DNA of 64,000 nucleotides from Leifsonia xyli subsp. xyli str. CTCB07 (GTDB lineage Bacteria; Actinomycetota; Actinomycetes; Actinomycetales; Microbacteriaceae), in contig NC_006087.1 of NCBI RefSeq assembly GCF_000007665.1, forward strand, positions 1,550,001 through 1,614,000, read 5' to 3'. Position numbers and translations under genes: made by a program. Positions 18,421-28,800 of this stretch are shown here, in pieces. The notes beneath the pieces are model-generated. The model did no database searches, was not told the DNA's origin, and worked only from the letters and a program-made list of their open reading frames with translations. The number at the start of each line of letters is the position of its first letter. The first letter of the stretch is position 1.

Positions 18421-19842
18421 TTACTCCGAGTACACGCTCAGGCGGGCCAAGAGCAGCGCCTCGGACAGAACGGCCCGCTTGAAAACGCCGAGGTGCAGCG
18501 ACTCGTTCGGGCTGTGCGCCCGGGTGTCGGGGTCCTCGACACCGGTGACCAGGATCTGCGCGGCCGGGAACTCCCGCACGAGATCGGCGATGAACGGGAT
18601 GGACCCGCCCACGCCGGTCTCCACCGCCCCCTTGCCCCACCCGTCGGCCATCGCCCGTTTGGCCTCGGCCGCCGCCCAGCCGCCGGTGTCGACCAGGAAA
18701 GCCTCGCCGGTGTCGACGTCCTCGATCGCGATGTGCGCGCCGAACGGCGCGTGTGCGCGGAGGTGCCGCTCCAGGGCGGAAAAGACATCCGCTGCGGGCT
18801 GGCCCGGGGCGACGCGGGCGCTCAGACGCACCGCGACGCTCGCCAGAAGCGTGTTGGACGCGTCGGCCACGCTCGGCGCGTCGACACCGGTTACGGTCAC
18901 CGTTGGCTTGGACCACAGGCGCGACAGGAGCGGCCCCGAGCCGATGGGGGTCACGCCCGGCAGCAACGCGGCGTCCTTCCGGAACTGCTCTTCGGGGAGG
19001 TGCGGCGGCTCGGGGGCGGGAGTGTGCGCGAGGAAGCCCTCGACGGCGACCTCGCCGTTCTCGTCGTGCAGGGTCGCCAGGAGTTTGACGAGCGCGAGCA
19101 TGGCGTCGGGCGCGGCGCCGCCGTACATACCGGAGTGCGAGGCGTGCTCGAGAGTCGAGACGGTGAGCGTGAAGGTGACGTTGCCCCGCAGAGAGACGGT
19201 CAGCGCGGGCGTGTCGGCATCCACGTTGTAGGAGTCGGCCACGATGATCACATCGGCGCTCAGCGCGGTCTTGTTCTCTGCGAGGAAGTTCGCGAACGAG
19301 CGCGAACCGAACTCCTCCTCCCCCTCGATGAAGACCGCGAGGCCGAGGTCGAAGTCGGGGCCGAGCGCCTCGGCCAGGGCGCGGACGCTCGCGACGTGAA
19401 CCATCACACCGGCCTTGTCGTCGGCGGCGCCGCGACCATAGAGGCGGTCGCCGCGGACGGTCGGCTCGAACGGCGGCGTGTCCCAGCCGGCGGCGTCGCC
19501 CTGGGGCTGCACATCGTGGTGCGCGTAGAGGAGCACAGTCGGGCGCCCGTTCCTGGCGGCGCGGGTGGCGAGCACGGCGGGCTGGCCGAGGGTCCCGCCC
19601 TGGATCGGGGCGCGCTTCACCTCCACCGTGTCGAACGCCCCGGTGCCGGTCAGCAGCGCCGCGACGGCGTCGGCGCTCGCCCGCACGTTCTCCGGGTCGT
19701 AGGCGGCCCACGACACCGAGGGGATGCGCACGAGACGAGAGAGCTCGGCGATGGTGGAAGGGAGCCCCGCCGCCACGGCGTCGTACACGCGCCACTCGGT
19801 CGCTGAGTGCTCTGCGGGGGAAGTCGGCTGCGAGTCGGTCAT
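18421..19842 (-). CDS. M20 family dipeptidase
   Basis: Zinc peptidase of the M20/M28 dipeptidase group. The start is ATG 19842 (MTDSQPTSPAEHS); the longer open frame upstream is antisense to the next gene. The 473 residues contain the metal-binding segments LLYAHHDVQP (first His with Asp), GRGAADDKAG (bridging Asp), EGEEEFGS (catalytic Glu pair) and IIVADSY (Asp), and a dimerisation domain from about residue 200 to 330. No signal peptide, so cytoplasmic. Substrate not predictable from the sequence. Confidence 0.93.
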   Translation of the reverse strand: MTDSQPTSPAEHSATEWRVYDAVAAGLPSTIAELSRLVRIPSVSWAAYDPENVRASADAVAALLTGTGAFDTVEVKRAPIQGGTLGQPAVLATRAARNGRPTVLLYAHHDVQPQGDAAGWDTPPFEPTVRGDRLYGRGAADDKAGVMVHVASVRALAEALGPDFDLGLAVFIEGEEEFGSRSFANFLAENKTALSADVIIVADSYNVDADTPALTVSLRGNVTFTLTVSTLEHASHSGMYGGAAPDAMLALVKLLATLHDENGEVAVEGFLAHTPAPEPPHLPEEQFRKDAALLPGVTPIGSGPLLSRLWSKPTVTVTGVDAPSVADASNTLLASVAVRLSARVAPGQPAADVFSALERHLRAHAPFGAHIAIEDVDTGEAFLVDTGGWAAAEAKRAMADGWGKGAVETGVGGSIPFIADLVREFPAAQILVTGVEDPDTRAHSPNESLHLGVFKRAVLSEALLLARLSVYSE

Positions 19843-19885
19843 GCGGGTAATCTTAAGCCGACCCCCGACTATCGAAGGCTTGACG

Positions 19886-20482
19886 TTGGCTAAACGACAA
19901 AAACCGGCGGCCGAGGCGGAGAAACCCGTCGTCGAGACCCCGGAAGACACCGCTGCCCGGCTGAAGCAGGGCAAAGGCATTCCGACTCCCTCCCGCCGGG
20001 AGCAGGAGGCCGCGCGCAAGCGCCCGCTGGTGCCCAACGACCGCAAAGAGGCGGCGAAGCTGGCCCGTGCCAACCAGGCGGAGGCGCGCGAGAAGGCGCG
20101 CATCGGCATGGCGAACGGCGACGAGCGCTACCTGACGGTCCGTGACCGCGGCCCGCAGCGCCGCTTCGTGCGCGACTTCGTCGACGCGCGCTTCTCCATC
20201 GGCGAGTTCCTCATCCCAGTCATGCTCGTGGTCATCGTCCTGAGCTTCCTGCCCTGGGCCTTCATGCAGGTGTGGGGGCTGATCGCGCTGTGGACATTCT
20301 TCCTGATCGCGGTGATCGACGGCTTCATCCTGGGCTTCCAGGTCCGGCGCCGCGTCGGCCGTAAATTCGGCGAGTCGAAAGTCGAGCGGGGCCTGCGCTG
20401 GTACGCCGCCATGCGGGCATTCCAGCTGCGGGCCATGCGTCTGCCGAAACCGCAGGTCAAGCGCGGCCGGTACCCTGGCTGA
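19886..20482 (+). CDS. DUF3043-like membrane protein
   Basis: A 198-residue protein starting at TTG 19886 (LAKRQKP), eight bases after CGAAGG. A second TTG two codons upstream is too close to that site. The N-terminal half is highly charged and basic (KQGKGIPTPSRREQEAARKRP is typical of DUF3043). Two adjacent hydrophobic segments follow near residues 110-155 (IPVMLVVIVLSFLPWAFMQV and IALWTFFLIAVIDGFILGF), then a basic tail. Function unknown. It ends one base before rnhA, so the two are probably co-transcribed. Confidence 0.85.
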   Translation: MAKRQKPAAEAEKPVVETPEDTAARLKQGKGIPTPSRREQEAARKRPLVPNDRKEAAKLARANQAEAREKARIGMANGDERYLTVRDRGPQRRFVRDFVDARFSIGEFLIPVMLVVIVLSFLPWAFMQVWGLIALWTFFLIAVIDGFILGFQVRRRVGRKFGESKVERGLRWYAAMRAFQLRAMRLPKPQVKRGRYPG

Positions 20483-20483
20483 C

Positions 20484-21362
20484 GTGACGATCGTGGCAGC
20501 GGCGGACGGCTCCGCCCTCGGCAACCCCGGCCCCTCAGGCTGGGCCTGGTATGTGGACGACGAGCGCTGGTCGGCAGGCGGCTGGCCGCACGGCACCAAC
20601 AACATGGGTGAGCTCATGGCCGTCATCGACCTCCTGGAATCGACCGCGCACCAGGACGACGACCTCCGCATCCTGTGCGACAGCCAATACGTCATCAACT
20701 CGGTGACCAAATGGATGCCGGGCTGGAAGCGCAAGGGGTGGCGCAAGTCCAACGGCTCCCCCGTGCTCAACCGCGAGCTCCTGGAACGGCTCGACCGCGG
20801 CTTGCAGGGTCGGAGCTACACGTTCGAGTGGGTGAAGGGCCACGCAGGCCACGACCTCAACGAGGCCGCCGATGCGCGGGCGCGGGCAGCCGCCACGGCC
20901 TACCAGAAGGGCGACACCATCCCGATCGGTCCGGGCTGGCCGGGGCGATCGTCGGGCGCGGGCGAACCCGCCGCCGACGCCGTGCTGGAGTTCGATCTCT
21001 TCGACGGCCTGCCGGCTGAGGAGACCGACGAGCAGACGGTGGAGCGGCTGGAGCGTGAGCTGCTGGATCCGGCCGTGCGCGCCGACTCCTCGCAAGTCGC
21101 CGCGCTGCTGCATTCCGGATTCGAGGAGATCGGGCGATCAGGACGGCTCTGGGGCCGCGACGCGCTGCTCGAGTCCCCGGCCGACGAGGACACCCCCGCG
21201 ACCGAGCTCACCGTTCTGGGCGCCCAGAAGCTCGGCGACGACGCCATCCTGCTCACGCTGCGGACGGTGGACGCGCGCGGTAGCACCCTGCGCAGCTCGC
21301 TGTGGCTGCGCTCCGCGGGACGCTGGCGGCTTCGCTTCCACCAGGGCACCCCCGAGGCCTAG
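20484..21362 (+). CDS. rnhA: ribonuclease HI with C-terminal DUF4440-like domain
   Basis: The N-terminal half (about residues 1-150) is a type 1 RNase H that cleaves RNA in RNA-DNA hybrids. The catalytic acid residues are visible in AAADGSALGNPGPSGW (Asp), NNMGELMAVIDLL (Glu), LCDSQYVINS (Asp) and VKGHAGHDLNEAAD (His and Asp). The C-terminal half (about 180-292) starts with ERELLDPAVRADSSQVAALLHSGF and ends with WRLRFHQGTP, the pattern of NTF2-like DUF4440 domains, whose role is unclear. The start is GTG 20484, one base after the upstream stop. Confidence 0.93.
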   Translation: MTIVAAADGSALGNPGPSGWAWYVDDERWSAGGWPHGTNNMGELMAVIDLLESTAHQDDDLRILCDSQYVINSVTKWMPGWKRKGWRKSNGSPVLNRELLERLDRGLQGRSYTFEWVKGHAGHDLNEAADARARAAATAYQKGDTIPIGPGWPGRSSGAGEPAADAVLEFDLFDGLPAEETDEQTVERLERELLDPAVRADSSQVAALLHSGFEEIGRSGRLWGRDALLESPADEDTPATELTVLGAQKLGDDAILLTLRTVDARGSTLRSSLWLRSAGRWRLRFHQGTPEA

Positions 21363-21416
21363 GTGTAACGGCCCGCAGCGTGTCGTTCCGGGACTCTTCC
21401 CTTTCCGACGCCGCGC

Positions 21417-22448
21417 TCAGCGAGAGCGAAGCGCGGACAGCCCGCGGGTGATCTGCCGCGCCCACAGCGGTCCGCGGTAGAGGAAGGCCGTGTATCCCTG
21501 CACGAGGGTCGCTCCGGCATCCAGTCGCCGCTGCACATCCTGGGCCGTCTCGACGCCGCCGACGGAGATCACGCACAGGCTGGGGGGAACGTTCGCACGG
21601 ATGAGCGTCAGCACCTCCAGAGAGCGGGCCGCGAGCGGCGCACCCGAGAGCCCGCCCGCGCCAGCGGCCTCAACCACGGCCGGATCGGAGCTGAGACCGT
21701 CCCGCGCGATGGTCGTGTTGGTGGCGATGATGCCCGCGAGACCGAGTTCGACGGCGAGCCTCGCGACCGCGACGATCTGCTCGTCGGTGAGATCGGGTGC
21801 GATCTTGACCAGGAGCGGCTTCTTCCCCGACGCCGCCTTCACGGCGCTCAGCAGGGGTGCGAGCGCTTCCCGCTCCTGGAGGCCGCGGAGGCCGGGCGTG
21901 TTCGGGGAGCTGACGTTCACAACGAGGTAGTCGGCGACCGGAGCGAGGGCGCGGGCGCTGATGAGGTAGTCGGCTGTGGCGTCTTCGACGGCGACGGCGC
22001 GGCTCTTGCTGATGTTGACGCCGAGCACCGGACGACGACGGGCTCGGCGCACCCGCAGAAGGCGGTTCGCCGCCGCGCCCGCGCCGTGGTTGTTGAAGCC
22101 CATCCGGTTGATCACCGCGCGATCCGGAAGGAGGCGGAACAGCCGGGGCTTGTCGTTCCCCGGTTGCGGGCGCGCCGTGATCGTGCCGACCTCCACATGG
22201 CCGAACCCCAGAGCGCCGAGGCCGATGACGCCCTCGCCATCCTTGTCGAAGCCCGCGGCAATCCCGAACGGCGAATCGAACCGGAGGCCGAGCGCCTCCA
22301 CCGCCAGCGAGGGGTCGGGCGCGGTGAAGCGACGCAGGAGGGAGCCGAGACCGATCACCGGCAAGGCTCGGATCGCCGCGAACGCGAGGCGATGCGCCCG
22401 CTCGGGATCGAACCGGGACAGGACGAGGGAGAAAAGTGTGCGATACAT
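21417..22448 (-). CDS. pyrD: dihydroorotate dehydrogenase (quinone), class 2
   Basis: Membrane-associated flavoenzyme that oxidises dihydroorotate to orotate with menaquinone in pyrimidine synthesis. The 343 residues begin with the amphipathic helical extension of class 2 enzymes (RTLFSLVLSRFDPERAHRLAF), followed by FGIAAGFDKDGEG, NRMGFNNHGA, the catalytic serine region NVSSPNTPGLR and the FMN-binding ISVGGVETAQDV and GATLVQGYTAF. It is convergent with rnhA and upstream of nothing in operon; the rest of the pyr pathway is elsewhere. Confidence 0.96.
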   Translation of the reverse strand: MYRTLFSLVLSRFDPERAHRLAFAAIRALPVIGLGSLLRRFTAPDPSLAVEALGLRFDSPFGIAAGFDKDGEGVIGLGALGFGHVEVGTITARPQPGNDKPRLFRLLPDRAVINRMGFNNHGAGAAANRLLRVRRARRRPVLGVNISKSRAVAVEDATADYLISARALAPVADYLVVNVSSPNTPGLRGLQEREALAPLLSAVKAASGKKPLLVKIAPDLTDEQIVAVARLAVELGLAGIIATNTTIARDGLSSDPAVVEAAGAGGLSGAPLAARSLEVLTLIRANVPPSLCVISVGGVETAQDVQRRLDAGATLVQGYTAFLYRGPLWARQITRGLSALRSR

Positions 22449-22474
22449 GCCGGTACGAGAATACCCGGCCGGCC

Positions 22475-22948
22475 TCAGACCTGGACGTCCGCCGGCTCGC
22501 CGCGATGCTCGACCCGGAGCTGCTGGATGGCCGATTCGAAGTCCTCCAGCGAGTCGAACGCCTGATAGACGCTCGCGAAGCGGAGGTAGGCGACCTCGTC
22601 CAGTTCGCGCAACTCGGGCAGGATGGCCAGGCCGATGTCATTGGCCTCGATCTGGGAGGCCCCGGTGGAGCGGATGGTCTCTTCGACCTTCTGGGCGAGG
22701 ACGGCGAGATCGGAATCGGTCACCGGCCGGCCCTGGCACGCCTTCCGGACGCCGAGCACGATCTTCTCCCGGCTGAACGGCTCGACGACACCGCTGCGCT
22801 TGATGACGCTGAGGCTGGCGGTCTCCGTCGTTGAGAACCGGCGGCCGCACTCGGGGCACTGCCGCCGCCGCCGGATGGAGAGACCGTCGTCGCTCGTGCG
22901 GGAGTCGATGACACGGGAATCCGGATGGCGGCAGAAAGGGCAGAACAT
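22475..22948 (-). CDS. nrdR: transcriptional repressor NrdR
   Basis: Zinc and ATP/dATP-binding repressor of ribonucleotide reductase genes. The 157 residues have the N-terminal zinc ribbon (CPFC and CPECGRRF) and an ATP-cone domain from about residue 45 ([20 protein letters not shown] to the middle). No ribonucleotide reductase gene is in the window, so its targets lie elsewhere. It ends 26 bp before the pyrD start. Confidence 0.96.
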   Translation of the reverse strand: MFCPFCRHPDSRVIDSRTSDDGLSIRRRRQCPECGRRFSTTETASLSVIKRSGVVEPFSREKIVLGVRKACQGRPVTDSDLAVLAQKVEETIRSTGASQIEANDIGLAILPELRELDEVAYLRFASVYQAFDSLEDFESAIQQLRVEHRGEPADVQV

Positions 22949-22986
22949 ACTGAGAATTCTAGCGGCGATCAGGACACCGGGCCCGG

Positions 22987-24300
22987 TCAGGCCCGCTCCT
23001 CGAAGCGCAGGGTCACCGCCTCGCCATGCGCTGACAGGTCTTCCGCGCCGGACAGCGCGACGATCCGGCCGGCGACCGCGCGAAGCGCTTCCCGGTCGTA
23101 GCGGATCACCTGCTGCGGGCGCAGGAAGGAGTAAGCGCCGAGGCCCGGCGAGAAGCGGGCCTGGCCGCCGGTCGGCAGGACGTGGTTGGAGCCGGCGAGA
23201 TAGTCGCCGAGGCTGACGGGCGCATGCGGCCCCACGAAGATGGCGCCGGCGTTCTGGATGCGGGCGAGCACTGCCTCCGCATCGGCCGTCTGGAGTTCGA
23301 GGTGCTCGGGGCCGTAGGCGTTGCTGAACGCGGCCGCAGCGTCCAGATCGTCCACGAGCACGACGGCGGACTGCTGACCGCCGAGCGCAGCACGCACGCG
23401 CTCGGCGTAGCGGGTCGACGCGGCGAGCGTCTCCAGTTCGGCGGCGACGCGGCCCACGAAGGCCGGGCTGTCGGTGACGAGCAGGGAAGCCGCGGCCTCG
23501 TCGTGCTCCGCCTGGCTGATCAGATCGGCGGCGACGTAGCGCGGGTCGGCCGTGTCGTCGGCGATCACGAGGATCTCGGTCGTGCCCGCTTCGGAGTCGA
23601 TGCCGGTCTGCCCCCGCACGACGCGCTTGGCGGCGGCGACATAGATGTTGCCCGGCCCGGTGATCACCTGCACCGGTTCGAGCCCGAGCTCTCCCACACC
23701 CCAGGCCAGCGCACCGATCGCTCCGGCGCCACCCATCGCGTACACCTCGTCGATTCCGAGCAGGCCGGCCGCTCCGAGGATGGTCGGGTGGACCGCACCG
23801 CCGAACTCGCGCTGCGGCGGGCTGGCGAGTGCGATGGAGGCAACCCCGGCGACCTGCGCTGGGACCGCGTTCATGACGACGCTCGACGGGTACACCGCCT
23901 TGCCGCCCGGGACGTAGAGGCCGGCGCGCTCCACCGGCTGCCAGCGCTGCTCGATGACCGCGCCAGGTCCGATACGGGTCACGGCCGCAGGCGGAACCTG
24001 GGCGGCGGTCGCCTCGCGCACGCGGGCGATCGCCTCCTCGAGCGCCTCCCGCACCCCGCCGGGAAGAGCGTCCACCGCGGCCACGATCTCCGCGACCGGA
24101 ACCCGCACGGACGCGGGAACACCGCCGTCGAAGCGCTCGGCCTGCTCCCGCAGGGCCGCCGCGCCGCGCTTCCGCACATCGGCGATGAGGTCGGCGGCGA
24201 CGGTCATCGCAGCCTGCACATCCACCACCGGACGGGGAACGAGGCGCTCGAAGGCAGTGCGAGTAGGCTGGACTCCGCGAAGGTCAATGGTCTGCATCAT
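22987..24300 (-). CDS. hisD: histidinol dehydrogenase
   Basis: NAD- and zinc-dependent enzyme for the last two steps of histidine synthesis. The 437 residues contain the family patterns [48 protein letters not shown] (NAD and substrate binding), [14 protein letters not shown] (zinc ligands) and YGPEHLEL. Two in-frame ATG codons stand together at the start (24300 and 24297). Other his genes are not here; the gene probably starts its own transcript, divergent from the flavin reductase. Confidence 0.96.
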   Translation of the reverse strand: MMQTIDLRGVQPTRTAFERLVPRPVVDVQAAMTVAADLIADVRKRGAAALREQAERFDGGVPASVRVPVAEIVAAVDALPGGVREALEEAIARVREATAAQVPPAAVTRIGPGAVIEQRWQPVERAGLYVPGGKAVYPSSVVMNAVPAQVAGVASIALASPPQREFGGAVHPTILGAAGLLGIDEVYAMGGAGAIGALAWGVGELGLEPVQVITGPGNIYVAAAKRVVRGQTGIDSEAGTTEILVIADDTADPRYVAADLISQAEHDEAAASLLVTDSPAFVGRVAAELETLAASTRYAERVRAALGGQQSAVVLVDDLDAAAAFSNAYGPEHLELQTADAEAVLARIQNAGAIFVGPHAPVSLGDYLAGSNHVLPTGGQARFSPGLGAYSFLRPQQVIRYDREALRAVAGRIVALSGAEDLSAHGEAVTLRFEERA

Positions 24301-24362
24301 GACCCGATCAGCCTAGCCGCATCCCGGAACAGCCCCAGCCGAACGGTTCCCGACAGCAGAGT

Positions 24363-24878
24363 ATGAACAGCGAACCCGCCCGCCCCCGCGACCCGACGCC
24401 CGACCTCGCCGCCTTCCGCATGTCCTTCCGGCGGCACACGGCCGGAGTGGCCATCGTGACCGCGCAGGATGCGTCGGGCCGCCCGGTCGGGTTCACCGCG
24501 ACCTCACTCGCCTCCCTCGCGGCCGTGCCCCCGCTCGCCACGTTCAACATCGCGCTCTCCGCCTCCAGCTGGCCGGCGCTCGCGGAGAACGACCGCGTCG
24601 TCATCCACATGCTCGGCGTGCGCAACAAGAGCGTCGCCGAGCTACTCTCCGCGGACAACACGCGCCGTTTCCTCGGCGATCACTGGTACCGGGGTCCGCA
24701 CGGCCTGCCCGTGATGAAGGATGTGACGGCGTGGATGGTGGCCCGCATCGTCGGCCGCTTCCCCGTCCACAACAGCGCCGTGGTCGTGGTGCAGATCGAG
24801 GGCGGCGAGCTGGGCGAGCCGGACGCGCCGCTGCTCTATCACGAGCGGCGCTACCACCGGCCGATAGAACTCGGTTAG
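24363..24878 (+). CDS. flavin reductase domain protein
   Basis: A 171-residue protein of the flavin reductase (DIM6/NTAB) family, which binds FMN and either reduces free flavin with NAD(P)H or serves a two-component oxygenase. Family signals are FRRHTAGVAIVTA at the start, GFTATSLASLAAVPPLATFNI in the flavin-binding part, and LLYHERRYHR at the end. No partner oxygenase lies beside it. The minus-strand glycosyltransferase frame reads into its 3' half. Confidence 0.9.
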   Translation: MNSEPARPRDPTPDLAAFRMSFRRHTAGVAIVTAQDASGRPVGFTATSLASLAAVPPLATFNIALSASSWPALAENDRVVIHMLGVRNKSVAELLSADNTRRFLGDHWYRGPHGLPVMKDVTAWMVARIVGRFPVHNSAVVVVQIEGGELGEPDAPLLYHERRYHRPIELG

Positions 24879-25734
24879 AGGCGCGGCCGACCCTCTGGAT
24901 GCCTGCGGCGCTTCTGGATGCGGTCACCGCGGGTGAGGGTGACAGGATCTGCCGCCCCATCCCCCCGCCGCGCAGCAGCCGGACAACACGCCGGACGACC
25001 GTGCGAGAACGGGAGGCGAAGAGTCTGCCGCGGGTCACCGACACGAGGGGCAGCTCCACCGGGAAGCGATCATAATCGAACGATTCCGGGCGCAGTTGCC
25101 ACGCCACAGCGTGAATCTCGTTCATCAGGTTTCCGCCATGCACGATCTGCAGCCAACAGGGAAGGGCGGACACTTGCAGCACGTCGGCGTGCGCCGTCGA
25201 AGAGAACACAGTGCCCACGGGGCGGTCCTCCTCGCGACGCTCGATGAACGACAGAAACGCGTTCGAGGAGTGGTAGTACCGATAGAGCCCACCCACGCGT
25301 TCGAACTGCAGTCCCCGCTGGAAGTTCACGAAGAGGGCGTCCTGACGGTCGAACACCTCGTGAATACGGGCGAAGTAGTCGGTGGCGATCGCGTCATCGC
25401 TGTCGAGACGCGTCGTGATCACGTACGGCGCACGGGCACGGGTAGTGACGACCTTGTCGACGCTGTTCCAGAAATGATCGCGAAGCCACACCGTCTCGAA
25501 CGCGGTGCCCTCGCCAAGCCGCACAAGCTCCGCTTCAAGCCACGGTGCCCGGCAGCCTTCGTCGATGAGCAGCAGCCATCGGAACGCCTCCGTGGTCTGA
25601 CTCTGCACGCTGGGCAGGCACACCGCCTCGAAGAGCCCTATCCGGTAGCGAAGCCAGTTCTCGTCCAGCGGCGGCTGGCTGTCCGTCCACAGGACGCCGA
25701 ACCGGGTGAGGATGAAGTGCTCGACGTCAGACAT
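24601..25734 (-). CDS. rhamnosyltransferase-like glycosyltransferase with abnormal C-terminus
   Basis: The first 280 or so residues resemble putative rhamnosyltransferases (Gly_rhamno_transf type): FILTRFGVLW at the start, RWLLLIDEGC, YVITTRLDSDDAI with the metal-binding Asp triad, and LPCWLQIVHGGN. After RRVVRLLRGGG (about 24960) the frame continues for over 100 Arg/Pro/Ala-rich residues read antisense through the flavin reductase gene to 24601. That tail has no family character. The natural stop was probably lost by an indel or substitution near 24880-24960. The domain may still fold; expression is uncertain. Confidence 0.65.
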   Translation of the reverse strand: MSDVEHFILTRFGVLWTDSQPPLDENWLRYRIGLFEAVCLPSVQSQTTEAFRWLLLIDEGCRAPWLEAELVRLGEGTAFETVWLRDHFWNSVDKVVTTRARAPYVITTRLDSDDAIATDYFARIHEVFDRQDALFVNFQRGLQFERVGGLYRYYHSSNAFLSFIERREEDRPVGTVFSSTAHADVLQVSALPCWLQIVHGGNLMNEIHAVAWQLRPESFDYDRFPVELPLVSVTRGRLFASRSRTVVRRVVRLLRGGGMGRQILSPSPAVTASRSAAGIQRVGRASNRVLSAGGSAARDRAAARPARPARRPRSAPRPRRCCGRGSGRRCGPPSTPSHPSSRAGRADPGTSDRRGNGACCPRRVARRRSCCARRACG

Positions 25735-25825
25735 CGTTCCACTCTGCCTCCCGGCGATCGCTGTCAGCTGGTCCTTAAGAAGACGTCGACGGTCAGTTGG
25801 GGGGCAGCATCCGTTATGTCGCGTG

Positions 25826-25847
25826 GACGCTCCGCGCGCGGAGCGTC
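25826..25847. terminator. perfect palindrome at the dnaE stop codon, possible terminator
   Basis: A 22-bp perfect palindrome (arm GACGCTCCGCG) overlaps the last two bases of the dnaE coding sequence on the minus strand. There is no T-run next to it, so termination is inferred from structure and position only. Confidence 0.5.
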
Positions 25848-28800
25848 ACACCAGGCAGTTCGGCCCGAGGAGAGCCTTCAGCTCGCCGTACAGATCGGGA
25901 GAGACCTTCACCGGCTTCGGAACCTCGAACACGCGGGCGACCGAGCCCTTCACCAGTCGCAGCTGCACCTCGCTCTCGCCCGGATGGCGGGTGAGGACGG
26001 ACGCGAGTTCGGTGACCGTGTCGGTGGTCGCCCGCTGGTCCGGCATGGTGATCGTCACGGTCCCGACGTCGTCGGCCTGGCCGAGGTCCGGGACCATCAG
26101 GCTGAACGCGTGCAGGTTCATCCCGTCGTCGCGCAGGCTCACGCGACCGCGCACGACGACGATCGAGTCGCCCTGCAGCATGCCCTGGAACTCCTGATAG
26201 GCCTTGCCCATGAACATGGCGGTCATCTCACCGCCGAAGTCCTCGACCTGGATCATCCCGTACTGATTGCCGGAGGCTTTCGCGACACGGTGCTGAACGC
26301 TGGTCACGAGACCCGCGATGACGACGGTCTCGCCGTCCTGAACGGTCTCCGAGGCGACGAGGTCGGCGATCGACGTGCTCGCGAGCTTCGCCAAATGCAG
26401 TTCCAGCCCCGCAAGAGGATGGTCGGAGACATACAGGCCGAGCATCTCGCGCTCGAACGCGAGCTTGTCGCGCTTGACCCACTCCGGACGCTCGGGGATG
26501 TGGTGCTGCGACCGGTTCGGCTCGTCGTCCCCCCACAGACTGTCGAAATCGAACCCGACATCGCCATTGGCCTCGCTGCGCTTGATCTTGACCGCGGACT
26601 CCACCGCATCCTCGTGGACCTCCACCAGCGCCCGTCGGGTGTAGCCCAGCGAGTCGAAAGCGCCCGCCTTGATGAGCGATTCGACGGTGCGCTTGTTGGC
26701 GGCGTGAACCGGCACTCTGCTGAGGAAGTCGTGGAACGACTCGAACCGACCGCTCGACTCCCGCGCCTCCCGGACGCCCTCGACCACGTTGGCGCCGACG
26801 TTGCGCACCGCGCCCATCCCGAAGCGGATGTCCTCGCCGACGGCCGCGAAGTACAGGCTGGACTCGTTGACGTCGGGTGGGAGCACCTCGATGCCCATGC
26901 GACGGCACTCGTTGAGGTACAGCGCCATCTTGTCCTTGGAGTCGCCGACGCTGGTGAGAAGGGCAGCCATGTACTCGGCCGGATAGTGGGCCTTGAGATA
27001 GGCGGTCCAATACGAGATGACCCCGTACGCGGCCGAGTGCGCCTTGTTGAACGCGTAGTCGGAGAACGGGAGCAGGATCTCCCAGAGCTTGTTCACGGCC
27101 GCCACCGAGTAGCCGTTCTCGACCATGCCCTGTGAGAAGCCCTCGAACTGCTTGTCCAGCTCCGACTTCTTCTTCTTGCCCATCGCACGGCGCAGAATGT
27201 CGGCCTGTCCGAGCGAGAAGCCCGCGACCTTCTGCGCGATGGCCATGACCTGCTCCTGGTAGATGATCAGGCCGTAGCTGGTCGAGAGGATGTCCTGAAG
27301 CGGTTGCGCGAGCTCGGGATGGATGGGCGTGATCTCCTGCTGCCCATTCTTCCGCAGCGCATAGTTGGTGTGCGAGTTCGCGCCCATCGGACCGGGCCGG
27401 TACAGCGCGATGAGGGCCGAGATGTCCTCGAAGTTGTCCGGTTTCATCAGCCGCAGCAGCGAGCGCATCGGGCCGCCGTCGAGCTGGAACACGCCGAGTG
27501 TGTCACCGCGGGAGAGCAATTCGTAGGCGGCGCGGTCGTCCAGCTCCAGGTTTTCCAGTACCAGCTTCTCGCCGCGGTTCGCCTCGATGTTGTCGAGCGC
27601 GTCGTTGATGATCGTCAGGTTCCGCAAGCCCAGGAAGTCCATCTTGATCAGGCCGAGGGATTCGCACGCCGGGTAGTCGAACTGCGTGACGATTTGGCCG
27701 TCCTGCTCCCGCTTCATGATCGGGATGACGTCGATGAGCGGGTCCGAGGACATGATCACGCCGGCCGCGTGGACGCCCCACTGCCGTTTCAGGTTCTCCA
27801 AGCCGAGCGCTGTGTCGAACACAGTCTTGGCCTCGGGGTCGGACTCCACGACAGCGCGGATGTCCAGGGCCTCCTTGTAGCGCGGGTGCTGTTTGTCGAA
27901 GATCCCGGTGAGCGGGATGTCCTTCCCCATGACGGGCGGCGGCATCGCCTTGGTGAGCTTCTCGCCCATCCCGAACGGGAACCCGAGCACGCGGGAGGAG
28001 TCCTTGAGTGCTTGTTTGGCCTTGATCGTGCCGTACGTGACAATCTGGGCGACCCGTTCCTCGCCGTACTTGTCCGTCACGTACTTGATGACCTCGCCGC
28101 GGCGGCGGTCATCGAAGTCGACATCGAAGTCAGGCATGGAGACGCGGTCGGGGTTGAGGAAGCGCTCGAAGATGAGGCCGTGCCGCAGCGGGTCGAGGTC
28201 GGTGATCCGCATCGCGTAGGCCGCCATCGAACCCGCGCCGGAACCGCGGCCGGGGCCCACCCGGATGCCGTTGTCCTTCGACCAGTTGATGAAGTCGGCG
28301 ACGACGAGGAAGTAGCCGGGGAAGCCCATCTGCGAGATGACGCCGATCTCGTAGTCGGCCTGTTTGCGCACCTCCGGCGTGACACCGTTCGAGTAACGCT
28401 CGGCGAGGCCCCGCTCGACCTCCTTGACGAACCAGGTCTGCTCGGTCTCGCCGGCCGGGACAGGGAAACGCGGCATGTAGTTGGCGGCGGTGTCGAACCG
28501 CACATCCACCCGCTCGGCGATCGTAAGCGTGTTGTCGCAGGCGTCCGGGTGATCGCGGAAGAGCTGCCGCATCTGCTCGGAGGTCTTCAAGTAGAACTCG
28601 TCCGCGTCGAACTTGAACCGGTTGGGGTCATCCAGGGTGGAGCCGGACTGCACGCACAGCAGCGCCGCGTGGCTCTTCGCATCGGCGGCGTGGGTGTAGT
28701 GGAGGTCGTTCGTCGCGACCAGCGGGAGGCCGAGCTCCTTCGCCAGCCGGATGAGGTCGGACATGATGCGGCGCTCGATGCCGAGCCCGTGGTCCATGAT

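Noticed and set aside
25096..27135. 679-residue plus-strand frame opposite the glycosyltransferase and dnaE
   Set aside because: Same reason: a shadow of high-GC genes with no recognisable motifs.
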